Shown: positions 28,930-38,066 of the stretch, piece by piece | Layout: every line of letters begins with the position of its first letter | How positions within the stretch are numbered: the first letter of the stretch is position 1 | Origin: an uncultured Hyphomicrobium sp. | Lineage (GTDB): Bacteria; Pseudomonadota; Alphaproteobacteria; Rhizobiales; Hyphomicrobiaceae | Direction of reading: 5' to 3' | Assembly: GCA_934555825.1 (NCBI GenBank) | Contig: CAKTFJ010000006.1 | Span: 94,066-158,065, forward strand | Length of the DNA stretch: 64,000 nt | Position numbers and translations under genes: made by a program | Notes under the pieces: generated by a model | The model's database searches: none | What the model was told of the DNA's origin: nothing | The model's input: only the letters and a program-made list of their open reading frames with translations

Positions 28930-29159
28930 ACTCACAATTTGAAGGGACATTGATGAGCCAAGACAAGCCAAAGGCCCGGAAAAGCGTGCCGCGCGATGCC
29001 TATGCATCGGGCAAGCGGTTTGACGCCGCCATTGGCTTGTCTTGGCTCACCCCGAAGGGGCGCGGTCCTTTCGCGCTTCCGGGTCATGCCGGAGGCGTGC
29101 TTCCAGCACGTCGCGAAAGTCCTCGCGTCAATGCCTTTCCAATTGTGAGTTCATGGCCT
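28921..29159. repeat. Nested inverted-repeat element between trpF and trpB
   Basis: Outer arms: 28921-28939 and 29141-29159 are perfect 19-base inverted repeats (AGGCCATGAACTCACAATT), and similarity extends to about 35 bases with a few mismatches. Inner arms: 28954-28971 and 29032-29049 are a perfect 18-base inverted repeat (TGAGCCAAGACAAGCCAA) around a 60-base loop. The loop holds a further 6-base-pair hairpin (CGATGC/GCATCG). The element fills nearly the whole gap between the trpF stop and trpB start. An 81-codon frame (28926-29171) crosses it, but its codons simply follow the repeat. It could be a decayed miniature transposable element or an RNA structure in the trp transcript. Confidence 0.75.
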
Positions 29160-29215
29160 AAGCAGGCATGAAATTTCGCCCCTCCCGGGCGTGCTACGCG
29201 AGAGGACAGCCGGAG

Positions 29216-30487
29216 ATGGCCTCGAAGGAAGACAAGACGGCGGACGCCAAGCGCAACACACTGCGCGCGGGCCCGGATGCAGAAGGCCAATTCGGTCTCT
29301 TCGGCGGACGGTTCGTCGCCGAGACGTTGATGCCGCTGATCCTGGATCTCGAAACGGCCTACGACGCCGCCAAGAATGATCCTGCGTTCCAGACGGAGTT
29401 GACCAACCTGCTGCTTCATTACGGCGGCCGGCCGAGCCCGCTCTATTACGCCGAGCGCCTCACCCAGCATTTCCGTGACGCGGCGAAGCAATCGGGCGGC
29501 ACGGGCGGCGCAAAGATCTACTTCAAGCGCGACGAGCTCAATCACACCGGCAGCCACAAGATCAACAACTGCCTTGGCCAGATCCAGCTTGCGCGCCGCA
29601 TGGGCAAAACGCGCATCATCGCAGAGACAGGCGCTGGCCAGCATGGCGTGGCGGTGGCCACGGTGTGCGCGCGCTTCGGCCTTCCGTGTGAGATCTACAT
29701 GGGCGCGACCGACGTGGCGCGTCAGGCTCCGAACGTCGCGCGCATGCACATGCTCGGCGCCAAGGTCAATCCGGTCACGGCAGGCGCCGGCACGCTGAAG
29801 GACGCGATGAACGAGGCGCTGCGCGATTGGGTCACCAACGTGCGCGATACGTACTACCTGATCGGCACCGCCGCAGGCCCGCATCCCTATCCCGCCATGG
29901 TGCGCGACTTCCAGGCCATCATCGGCAACGAGGTGCGCCAGCAGATGATGGAGCGCGAAGGCCGTCTCCCCGATACGCTCGTCGCCTGCATCGGCGGCGG
30001 CTCGAACGCCATCGGTCTCTTCCATCCCTTCCTCGATGACGAAGGCGTCGCCATCTACGGAGTCGAAGCTGGCGGGCATGGCGTGGATGTCGAGAACGGT
30101 CACGCCGCGTCCATGAGTGGCGGCAGCCCCGGCGTGCTGCACGGCAATCGCACGTATCTACTACAGGACTCCGAGGGCCAGATCCTCGAAGGCCATTCCA
30201 TCTCGGCAGGCTTGGATTATCCGGGCGTCGGCCCTGAGCATGCCTGGCTCAAGGATACGGGCCGGGTGAACTACGTGCCGATCACCGACAAGGAAGCGCT
30301 CGAAGCGTTCCAGCTCTCGGCAAAGCTCGAAGGCATCATCCCCGCGCTCGAACCCTCGCACGCGCTCGCCTGGGTGACGAAGCTCGCGCCGACGCTGCCC
30401 CAGGACAACATTCTCGTCATGAACATGTGCGGGCGCGGCGACAAGGACGTGTTCGCCGTCGCGGGCTATCTGGGGATCAAGCTTTGA
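29216..30487 (+). CDS. trpB: Tryptophan synthase beta chain
   Basis: This 423-residue PLP enzyme joins indole and serine to make tryptophan. The PLP lysine is in [13 protein letters not shown], the phosphate-binding loop is GGGSNAIG, and the GRFVAETLM start region is conserved. ATG at 29216 is preferred; the frame is open 16 codons further but without a ribosome-binding site. Its stop overlaps the trpA start. Confidence 0.96.
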   Translation: MASKEDKTADAKRNTLRAGPDAEGQFGLFGGRFVAETLMPLILDLETAYDAAKNDPAFQTELTNLLLHYGGRPSPLYYAERLTQHFRDAAKQSGGTGGAKIYFKRDELNHTGSHKINNCLGQIQLARRMGKTRIIAETGAGQHGVAVATVCARFGLPCEIYMGATDVARQAPNVARMHMLGAKVNPVTAGAGTLKDAMNEALRDWVTNVRDTYYLIGTAAGPHPYPAMVRDFQAIIGNEVRQQMMEREGRLPDTLVACIGGGSNAIGLFHPFLDDEGVAIYGVEAGGHGVDVENGHAASMSGGSPGVLHGNRTYLLQDSEGQILEGHSISAGLDYPGVGPEHAWLKDTGRVNYVPITDKEALEAFQLSAKLEGIIPALEPSHALAWVTKLAPTLPQDNILVMNMCGRGDKDVFAVAGYLGIKL

Positions 30488-31317
30488 CCAAGACAAACGA
30501 AACGCGCATCGACCGTCGCTTCGCCGCGCTGAAAGCGGAAGGCCGCGCCGCCCTCGTCACCTTCGTCACCGCGGGAGACCCGGATCTCGAAACGTCGAAG
30601 GCGATTCTCGCAGGGCTCCCCGGCGCGGGCGCCGACGTCATCGAACTCGGCATGCCGTTCTCGGACCCCATGGCCGACGGACCGGCCATTCAGGCCTCAT
30701 CTCTGAGGGCTCTCAAGGCGGGCCACAAGATGCGCGATACACTCGCCATGGTCCGCGAATTCCGCAAGACCGACAACGACACGCCCATCGTGCTCATGGG
30801 CTACTACAATCCGATCTACGTCTATCCGAACGAGGCGTTCTTGGACGAAGCCGCCGCAGCGGGCGTCGATGGCCTCATCGTGGTCGATACGCCGCCTGAG
30901 GTGGACGGCGAGCTTTGCCTCCCGGCGATCGAGAGGGGGATCAACTTCATCCGTCTCGTGACCCCGACAACCGACGATAAGCGCTTGAAAACGGTGCTGA
31001 AAAATACGTCGGGCTTCCTTTACTACGTCTCCATCACCGGCATCACGGGCGCCGCATCGGCCAATCCGGACGATGTACAAGCCGAGGTTGCGCGCCTCAA
31101 ACGCGCGACAACGCTTCCCGTAGCGGTTGGTTTCGGCGTAAGAACGCCTGAGCAGGCCCGCGCTATGGCAAAGGGTGCCGATGGCGTCGTGGTGGGCTCC
31201 GCCTTGGTGCGGACCATTGAAGACAGCTTAACTCAGGATGGCGTCGCGACTGGAAATACGGTCGCCTCCGTCCTAAGTTTGGTCGGTCGCCTGAGCGCGG
31301 CACTCCGCGAAGCGTGA
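30484..31317 (+). CDS. trpA: Tryptophan synthase alpha chain
   Basis: This subunit cleaves indole-3-glycerol phosphate to indole. The catalytic glutamate is in [14 protein letters not shown] and the aspartate in VVDTPPE. TGITG and GFGVRTPEQ form the phosphate site. A TTG start at 30484 overlaps the trpB stop (TTGA), indicating coupling, and gives the expected 277 residues. Confidence 0.94.
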   Translation: MTKTNETRIDRRFAALKAEGRAALVTFVTAGDPDLETSKAILAGLPGAGADVIELGMPFSDPMADGPAIQASSLRALKAGHKMRDTLAMVREFRKTDNDTPIVLMGYYNPIYVYPNEAFLDEAAAAGVDGLIVVDTPPEVDGELCLPAIERGINFIRLVTPTTDDKRLKTVLKNTSGFLYYVSITGITGAASANPDDVQAEVARLKRATTLPVAVGFGVRTPEQARAMAKGADGVVVGSALVRTIEDSLTQDGVATGNTVASVLSLVGRLSAALREA

Positions 31318-31438
31318 GTGCCCGGACGGGATGAGCCGAGGCCCGCTCGCGAGCGGGTGGCTCACGGCGAACTTTCGAGACGAAGACGGTAGGAATGGCG
31401 CTGTCCCAGGAGAGGCGGGACGTGAGGAGCGGTCAAGC

Positions 31439-32509
31439 GTGAATTGGATTAACAACGTCGTCCGGCCCAAGATCCGCAGCTTCCTCACCACGAAGCGCGA
31501 AGTGCCGGAGAACCTCTGGGTGAAATGCCCGGAGACGGGCCAGATGGTCTTCTACAAAGACCTCGAGGCCAATCAATTCGTCGTTCCGGGCTCCAACTAT
31601 CACATGAAGATGGGCGCCCGGCAGCGGCTCGCGCATCTCTTTGACGGCGGCGCGTTCGAGATCGTGCCGATCCCGGCCGTCCCGCAGGATCCGCTGCGCT
31701 TCCGCGATGGCCGCCGCTACACGGATCGCATCAAGGATGCGCGCACCAAGACCGGCATGGAGGATGCCGTTCTCGTGGGCGAAGGCACGCTCGATGGCCA
31801 GCCCGTCGTCGCCGCTGCGCAGGATTTCGAATTCATGGGCGGCTCGCTCGGCATGGCCGCCGGTGAAGCTGTGATCGCAGGCATGTTGCGCGCAGCCGAG
31901 CGCCGCTCGCCGTTCATCCTCTTTGCTGCGTCTGGCGGCGCCCGGATGCAGGAGGGCATTCTCTCGCTCATGCAGATGCCGCGTACGACCATTGCCGTGC
32001 AGCGCCTGCGCGAGCTGAAGCTGCCCTACATCGTCGTGCTCACAGATCCGACCACCGGCGGCGTCACGGCGTCTTACGCGATGCTGGGCGACATCCACAT
32101 CGCGGAACCGGGCGCGCTCATCTGCTTCGCCGGTCCCCGTGTCATTCAGCAGACCATCCGCGAGCAACTGCCGGACGGCTTCCAACGTGCCGAATATCTC
32201 TTGCAGCACGGCATGATCGACATGGTCGTGCATCGCCACAAGATGCGCGAGACGCTGAGCCGTATTTGCGCGCTCCTGACCGGCAATCCGGCGCCTGCCG
32301 AAAAGACGGCGTCGCGTCGCGGCAACGGCCGCGCACAACCGAACGGAAGCGCCGTTGACGGCAAGCTGATCGAGAGCACGGCCATCGAGCTTGAGCCCGT
32401 CGAGGATGCCGAGCGCTTCGGTGCGGGCGCGGAGAGCGCTGAGGCTCAGCGCGATGAGACGACCGGCACGGGGGATGCGGAAGAGGGCAGGGACGGCCCG
32501 AAGAATTGA
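31439..32509 (+). CDS. accD: Acetyl-CoA carboxylase carboxyltransferase subunit beta
   Basis: This is the beta half of the carboxyltransferase that forms malonyl-CoA. The crotonase-fold core includes SGGARMQEG and [15 protein letters not shown] at 31439, beginning (M)NWINNVV with GAGGAG upstream, matches homologues; the open frame from 31331 is not conserved. The N-terminal four-cysteine zinc ribbon of E. coli AccD is degenerate here: only one cysteine remains in KCPETGQM, as I recall for related Hyphomicrobiales. An acidic C-terminal tail of about 70 residues is extra. folC follows closely. Confidence 0.94.
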   Translation: MNWINNVVRPKIRSFLTTKREVPENLWVKCPETGQMVFYKDLEANQFVVPGSNYHMKMGARQRLAHLFDGGAFEIVPIPAVPQDPLRFRDGRRYTDRIKDARTKTGMEDAVLVGEGTLDGQPVVAAAQDFEFMGGSLGMAAGEAVIAGMLRAAERRSPFILFAASGGARMQEGILSLMQMPRTTIAVQRLRELKLPYIVVLTDPTTGGVTASYAMLGDIHIAEPGALICFAGPRVIQQTIREQLPDGFQRAEYLLQHGMIDMVVHRHKMRETLSRICALLTGNPAPAEKTASRRGNGRAQPNGSAVDGKLIESTAIELEPVEDAERFGAGAESAEAQRDETTGTGDAEEGRDGPKN

Positions 32510-32568
32510 TCGGGTTTTCTCTCGCGGCGATGTTTCTGAGCCGCGCGCGCCGATGTATCCTGACCCCA

Positions 32569-33996
32569 ATGAGTTCCAAACGCCTGGTTGAACTCGGCAT
32601 GACGCCGGTTTCATGTGGCGAGAAACGCGGCCCTGAGAAGGAGGGGCGTGCCATCCTGACCAGCGACCAGCTTCTCGCTGACCTTAAGCTGCTCCACCCC
32701 AAGCTCATCGATCTCTCGCTGGGCCGGGTGGAACGCCTTTTGGCCAAGCTCGGCAATCCGCACAGATCCTTAGCCCCCGTCGTCCACATTGCGGGGACGA
32801 ATGGCAAGGGATCGACGACGGCCTATCTCAGGGCGATCCTGACGGCAGCCGGGCTGCGCGTGCATGTCTACACGTCGCCCCACCTCGTGCGTTTTCACGA
32901 GCGGATCGCGTTGGCCGGAGCCGGTGGCGTCACGCGTCCCATCGCCGAGGATGTGCTCGTCGACGTTCTTTCGCGCACGCAGGCCGTCAACGATGGCGAC
33001 GACATCACCCAGTTCGAGATTACGACCGCGGCCGCGCTTCTGGCCTTTGCCGAGCATCCCGCCGACGTCGTTCTGCTTGAGGTTGGCCTCGGCGGCCGGC
33101 TCGACGCGACCAATGTCGTCGAGAAACCCGCGCTGACGGTGCTGACCCCGATCTCCTACGATCATGCCGATAAACTCGGCAGCACGGTCGAGCTCATCGC
33201 AGCGGAAAAGGCGGGCATCCTCAAACCCGGCGTGCCTTGCGTCGTCTCGCAGCAAGAGGACACGGTGCACGAGGTGATCGCGCGCGAGGCAGCGCGCCTC
33301 AAGGCTCCCCTCGTCGTGTGGGGCAGCGCCTACGACGCGTACGAGCAGCGCGGACGGCTCGTCGTGCAACGGGCGGATCAGTTGCTTGATCTGCCGTTGC
33401 CTGCGCTCATCGGGCCGCACCAGATCATCAACGCGGGCACGGCGGTGGCCGCCGCTTTGGAGCTCGACGGCCTGATCGATGGTGTGAAGGTGTCCGAGGA
33501 AGCCATAGAGCGCGGGTTGACTGAAGCGCGCTGGCCGGCCCGGATGCAGCGCATCGACAGCGGGCCGCTGCCATCGCTTCTGAAGCCCGGATCGGAGCTG
33601 TGGCTCGACGGAGGCCACAATCCCGCAGCGGGGCGTTTCCTGGCGGAAACGCTTGCCGACCTCGAAGAGCGCGCGCCGAAGCCGCTTTATCTCGTGGTCG
33701 GAATGCTGGGCTTGAAGGATGCGGCGGGTTTTCTTGGCGCGTTCCGTGGGCTCGCGCGTCACGTCGTCGGCGTGCCGATCCCAGGCGCGCACGAATCCCC
33801 CTTCCAGCCCGGCGAGCTTGCGGAGACGGCGCAATCCGTCTCTCTCAACGCGGAAGCCGAAACATCCGTCGAGGCCGCCCTGAAGCGGATCGACGCAATC
33901 GATCCCGGTCCCAAACGTATCCTGATCACCGGCTCGCTTTACCTCGCGGGCCACGTGCTCGCGCTCCAGGAAGGCGTCGAGCCGCAGGCCAACTGA
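32569..33996 (+). CDS. folC: Bifunctional folylpolyglutamate synthase/dihydrofolate synthase
   Basis: This Mur-ligase-family enzyme adds glutamate to dihydropteroate and folates. The ATP loop HIAGTNGKGSTTAYL and the LEVGLGGRLDATNV motif are diagnostic, and the C-terminal DGGHNPAA is intact. The start is uncertain: ATG at 32569 (475 residues) or 32599. The open frame from 32506 begins with TTG touching the accD stop. It converges on trxA. Confidence 0.93.
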   Translation: MSSKRLVELGMTPVSCGEKRGPEKEGRAILTSDQLLADLKLLHPKLIDLSLGRVERLLAKLGNPHRSLAPVVHIAGTNGKGSTTAYLRAILTAAGLRVHVYTSPHLVRFHERIALAGAGGVTRPIAEDVLVDVLSRTQAVNDGDDITQFEITTAAALLAFAEHPADVVLLEVGLGGRLDATNVVEKPALTVLTPISYDHADKLGSTVELIAAEKAGILKPGVPCVVSQQEDTVHEVIAREAARLKAPLVVWGSAYDAYEQRGRLVVQRADQLLDLPLPALIGPHQIINAGTAVAAALELDGLIDGVKVSEEAIERGLTEARWPARMQRIDSGPLPSLLKPGSELWLDGGHNPAAGRFLAETLADLEERAPKPLYLVVGMLGLKDAAGFLGAFRGLARHVVGVPIPGAHESPFQPGELAETAQSVSLNAEAETSVEAALKRIDAIDPGPKRILITGSLYLAGHVLALQEGVEPQAN

Positions 33997-34020
33997 GCTG
34001 AGAGCGTGGCGGCAGCGCAA

Positions 34021-34050
34021 AAGATAAGGGCCCCCTCACGGGAGCCCTTT
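34021..34050 (-). terminator. Probable terminator after trxA
   Basis: On the minus strand AAGGGC and GCCCTT-type arms, extended by C/G runs with one bulge, form a hairpin followed by ATCTTTT. It lies between convergent folC and trxA. Confidence 0.5.
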
Positions 34051-34077
34051 GGCGTTCCAGGTCGGTGACATCGCGGC

Positions 34078-34410
34078 TTACGCGACGTTCTCGACGTGCT
34101 GGCCGAGCCACTCTTCGAGCTTGCGCTTCTGAACGAGCGCGCCGACGTGTTGGCCTGCGACTTCGCCGTTCTTGAAGATGATCAGCGTCGGCATGGCGCG
34201 AATGCCATACTTGGTGGTGATCGCGGGGCTCTGGTCCACGTCGATCTTCACCACTTTGACCTTGCCCTTGAGCTCGGATGCAACCTGCTCGAGCGCTGGC
34301 GCCATGGCCTTACATGGACCGCACCATTCGGCGAAGAAGTCCACGAGGACAGGCTCGCTCGACTTCAGGACCTCTTGGTCGAAGGTGTCGTCGGATACGA
34401 GTGCGGTCAT
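34078..34410 (-). CDS. trxA: Thioredoxin 1
   Basis: This 110-residue cytoplasmic thioredoxin has the active site WCGPC (residues 30-34), the buried aspartate region VLVDFFAEW and the cis-proline in AMPTLIIF. An AGGAG ribosome-binding site is 11 bases upstream. It is the last gene of the addB-addA-trxA run, 80 bases after addA, and may also have its own promoter. Confidence 0.95.
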   Translation of the reverse strand: MTALVSDDTFDQEVLKSSEPVLVDFFAEWCGPCKAMAPALEQVASELKGKVKVVKIDVDQSPAITTKYGIRAMPTLIIFKNGEVAGQHVGALVQKRKLEEWLGQHVENVA

Positions 34411-34490
34411 TTCGGTGTTTCTCCTATTGCGGCATGTGCCGGGTGGTCTGAGCCCGGCCCAAGCGGACCGTGAAAGTAGGAATGGCCCCC

Positions 34491-37400
34491 TTAAGCGTCA
34501 AGGCGGAGCCTGTCGACATGCCACAGGTCTCTAGCGTGGGCGTCGAGAATTTCCTCAGGAATTTCCATCAGATGGGGGCTTTCTGTCCAGAGCAGTGCGG
34601 CGCGAACCGCCCGGCCGGGAAAGATGTCGCGGACAGCCAGCCGGTAGGCTGCTAGCTGGTAAAGGTAAACGGCGGCGACGGCCGAGTGGTTCACTGGCGC
34701 GGCGCGGTTCGTCTTGTAGTCGATGATCAGAACCGAATCGTCGGTGACCGCGAGCCTGTCGATCTGCCCGGCAATCCGAAGCGGCGGTCCGCCACCCGTA
34801 TCGTGTGGACGAGGGATGACGGCAACGATCGGAACCTCCGCACGGCTATCGGGGGCAAACACCGCAGCGAACGACGGATCGGAGATAAGGCCGAGCGCTT
34901 CGGCCGCAATGCTCACGCGCGTGCGCTCCGGTAGCCCGCGTCCCCGCTCTGCAAGGAACGCTGCCGCAGCCCGCGCGCGCGCGTCTGGCGCGATTTGCGG
35001 CAGGTGTTCGAGCAGCGCGTGCGTAAGCGTTCCGCGCAGAAAGCGGCTCTCGCCCTGAAGTTTACCTGGACTGAGCGCGGCCGGTTCGTCGCGCGGGTCT
35101 GGCGGTCGCGAGACGCGCAGAGGTTCGCCTTCGTCGTCCGTCTCATAAGGCGCAAGCCGCGACGGCGCGAGCGGCACCGTGAGCTGCGGTTCGCGCGGCG
35201 CGGGCTGTACGGCCCAAGCGGGCGGCGGTGATGGAGCATCCTTGGCCTCCGCTGCGTGATCGGGTGCTTTGACATCCGCTGTCTGCGGCGCTTCGAGCCG
35301 GCGCACCTCGCGACCGTCCGCCAGCGTGGCGCGCTGCAGGCAATCCGCAAGACCGGCCTCGATCAAGTCGTACCAGCAATCGGTGCCGCGGCCCTTCTTG
35401 CCTTCGAAACCCGCAACATAAAGCCGGTCGCGCGCGCGCGTCATCGCCACGTAGAGAAGCCGGTTGCGCTCCTCGCGCTCGCGCTGCGCCAGCGTCTGGC
35501 GCGCACTCTGAATGGCGTCGACACCGCTCGTGCCCTTCACCGGCCAAACGAACGGCGCCCCCATACCCGCCGGTCGCGGCATGTCGTCGAGCACCATGGG
35601 CCGCCCGCCACGGCTCGCCGCCGAGCCGACGCTGCACGTATCGGGAAGAAAAACGACGGGTGCTTCGAGGCCCTTCGCGCCGTGCACCGTCATTACGCGC
35701 ACCTCGTTTCTGCCATGCTCCATGTCGCGTTTGATGTCGCGTTCGCCGTCGCGCATGAACGCGAGGAAGCCGGCGAGCGACGGGGGCGCACCGTCGTCGT
35801 AGGTGAGCGCGAGGTCGAGGAATTCGTCGAGCGGGTCCGCCGCATCCAACCCCAGACGCGCGATGAGCCGCTTGCGCACGCCGTCGCGATCGAGGATGTC
35901 CGCGAAGAACTCGAACGGTGGGCGGAAGTCGGCCGCCTTGCGCCATCGCTTAAGCGTTTCGGCTGCCTCCACGAAGCGCGGCACGTCGCGGCTGGCGTCG
36001 AGCAGCGCCTTCCACAGCGTTCCCTTTCGCCCGCACGCGAGCACTTCGAGATCCGCGTCGTCGAGACCGAAGATCGGGCTCTTCAACACTTCGGCAAGCG
36101 CAAGGTCGTCCTCCGGCAGCGTCAGGAAATCTCCAAGCGAGAGCATGTCCTGCACGGCAATCTGCTCGGTGAGCCGCATCCGATCGGCGCCGGCCACGGG
36201 AATGCCGCGCGCTTTGAGCGCCTGCACCATCGGCGCCGCGAACGGATTGCGCTTTTGCACGAGGATCAGGATATCGCCCGGTGTGATCGGCCGGCTAGTG
36301 GAGACGAGTGTTTCGCCCGTCGCGATCCAACCCTGGATCGTATCCGCAATGCGGTTGGCGAGCCGTACGACGGGAGGCTCGGCCGTCTTGTCTTCGAGCG
36401 GAGACCAGGCGTCGGCAGGCTCTGCTTCCTCGTACTGCTCGGTCTCCCAAAGCTCGACGAGGCCCGCATGACCGGCGCGTTGCGCAACGTGAGGCGCCGG
36501 CGTGACGCCCGGTGTGCGCGCCGTATCGGCAAACACGCGATCCACCGCATCGAGCACGGGCGCGACGGTGCGGAACGAGAGCGTGAGCGGAATGCGCTGC
36601 CACGTGGCGCCGGCGCTCTCCGTGAGCGAAGCGAAGCGGTCGCCCATGGCCGAGAACATCTCGGGCGCAGCGCCCTGAAACGAATAGATCGACTGTTTTT
36701 CGTCGCCAACGGCAAACAGCGTACGCACGACATCCTCGCGCGCGCCGGTGCCTGAGAAAAATTCTCCCGCAATGGCTTCCACGACCCGCCATTGCGAAGG
36801 GCTCGTATCCTGGCTTTCGTCCACGAGGATGTGGTCGAGGCCGCGGTCGAGCTTGTAAAGCACCCACTCGACCGATGAGCTGTTCGCAAGAAGGTTCTGC
36901 GCGCGTGCGATGAGATCGTCGAAGTCGAGCGCGGCGCGGCGCACCTTGGCGTTGTGATAGCGCTGACGCACCGCACCGGCGAGCCGGATCAGCGCCATCG
37001 TCGCTTCAACCGCGACCGCCCCTTGGCACTCCGACACGAACGAGAGCAATCGGCTCTGCGCGCGCGACATCAAGGGTTCCACTTCGGGGTTCTTGGCCGA
37101 CAATGCCTTCGTGATGAGCCGCTTTCTGGGCTCGTGGTCTTTCGTAAGAAGAAGACCGCAGAGCGCCGTCATGCGGTGGGTGTCGGAGCCAGTGGAAATT
37201 GCAGCGGCCGCAAGATCGGCAAGATCGCAATCGCTCTTCGTTCCTGCGCGCAACACATCGCGGATGTGAGCGAGTTCGCTCGCGGAAAGCACAGCCGCCG
37301 CCTCTGCTTCGATCGCGGCGCGCGTGATGCCCGCGCGAACGCCAAAATGGCGCCGATAGAGCATCTCGGCCATCTCGAGTCCTTCAGGCCCGCCTTCGGT

Positions 37401-38063
37401 TTCGGAAGGAAGGCGTGCGACGGATTCGAGCCAGTCGCGGCGATTCACGGCATCCGTTAGGATGTCGTCGAAGTGATCGTCGGCGGCGTAGGCGATGGCC
37501 GCTTCCAGCGCCCGGCCGAGCGTACTCTTGGTGTCGCGCGCCGCCGCCCCGATGACGTGGTCGATGGCGTCCCGCATCAGTTTTTTGGCGGTCGTGTCGT
37601 CGAGGATCGAGAAGCCTGGCGTGACGCCCGCTTCAAGCGGAAATCTCTGCAACAGGCGCTCTGCGAACGCATGAATAGTGACGATACCGAGTCCGCCCGG
37701 CGTCTCGGTCGCACGCGTGAAGAGGGTGCGCGCGAGCAGCATCTCTTCCGGTGTCGGCTTGCGGTCGAGAAATTTCGAAAGCGTCTCGCCGAGGTCCGCG
37801 TCAGACAGCATCACCCACTTGGCAAGGCTCTCGAACACGCGCTTCGACATCTCTGCCGCGGCGGCTTTCGTAAAGGTGAGACACAGGATGCGCTCGGGCG
37901 GCGTACCCGCGAGCAGAAGCCGCAGCACGCGCATGGTGAGCACGTGCGTCTTGCCGGTCCCTGCGTTGGCAGAGACCCAGCATGAGGCGAGCGGGTCGGC
38001 AGCGGCAGCCTGGCGGCGCGTTGTTTCGGCCAATTCGGCAGCGATGGACGCGGGAGTTGTCAT
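34491..38063 (-). CDS. addA: Double-strand break repair helicase-nuclease AddA
   Basis: This 1190-residue superfamily 1 helicase subunit of AddAB resects double-strand breaks for RecA loading. Walker A ANAGTGKTHVL is at about residues 33-43, motif II DESQDTS is near 415, GDEKQSIYSFQGA (motif III) follows, and MTVHGAKGLEAPVVFLPDT is motif V. The C-terminal RecB-type nuclease motif is IIDYKTNR. All parts are complete. It starts four bases after the addB stop, so the pair is translationally coupled. Confidence 0.96.
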   Translation of the reverse strand: MTTPASIAAELAETTRRQAAAADPLASCWVSANAGTGKTHVLTMRVLRLLLAGTPPERILCLTFTKAAAAEMSKRVFESLAKWVMLSDADLGETLSKFLDRKPTPEEMLLARTLFTRATETPGGLGIVTIHAFAERLLQRFPLEAGVTPGFSILDDTTAKKLMRDAIDHVIGAAARDTKSTLGRALEAAIAYAADDHFDDILTDAVNRRDWLESVARLPSETEGGPEGLEMAEMLYRRHFGVRAGITRAAIEAEAAAVLSASELAHIRDVLRAGTKSDCDLADLAAAAISTGSDTHRMTALCGLLLTKDHEPRKRLITKALSAKNPEVEPLMSRAQSRLLSFVSECQGAVAVEATMALIRLAGAVRQRYHNAKVRRAALDFDDLIARAQNLLANSSSVEWVLYKLDRGLDHILVDESQDTSPSQWRVVEAIAGEFFSGTGAREDVVRTLFAVGDEKQSIYSFQGAAPEMFSAMGDRFASLTESAGATWQRIPLTLSFRTVAPVLDAVDRVFADTARTPGVTPAPHVAQRAGHAGLVELWETEQYEEAEPADAWSPLEDKTAEPPVVRLANRIADTIQGWIATGETLVSTSRPITPGDILILVQKRNPFAAPMVQALKARGIPVAGADRMRLTEQIAVQDMLSLGDFLTLPEDDLALAEVLKSPIFGLDDADLEVLACGRKGTLWKALLDASRDVPRFVEAAETLKRWRKAADFRPPFEFFADILDRDGVRKRLIARLGLDAADPLDEFLDLALTYDDGAPPSLAGFLAFMRDGERDIKRDMEHGRNEVRVMTVHGAKGLEAPVVFLPDTCSVGSAASRGGRPMVLDDMPRPAGMGAPFVWPVKGTSGVDAIQSARQTLAQREREERNRLLYVAMTRARDRLYVAGFEGKKGRGTDCWYDLIEAGLADCLQRATLADGREVRRLEAPQTADVKAPDHAAEAKDAPSPPPAWAVQPAPREPQLTVPLAPSRLAPYETDDEGEPLRVSRPPDPRDEPAALSPGKLQGESRFLRGTLTHALLEHLPQIAPDARARAAAAFLAERGRGLPERTRVSIAAEALGLISDPSFAAVFAPDSRAEVPIVAVIPRPHDTGGGPPLRIAGQIDRLAVTDDSVLIIDYKTNRAAPVNHSAVAAVYLYQLAAYRLAVRDIFPGRAVRAALLWTESPHLMEIPEEILDAHARDLWHVDRLRLDA

Positions 38064-38066
38064 GCC

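Noticed and set aside
27157..29007. Minus-strand ORF of 616 codons across sppA, ihfB, lapA and trpF
   Set aside because: It spans four genes on the other strand without any recognisable domain.
28926..29171. 81-codon ORF across the trpF-trpB inverted repeat
   Set aside because: It is explained by the repeat; no ribosome-binding site or conserved content, and only two tryptophan codons, not a leader-peptide cluster.
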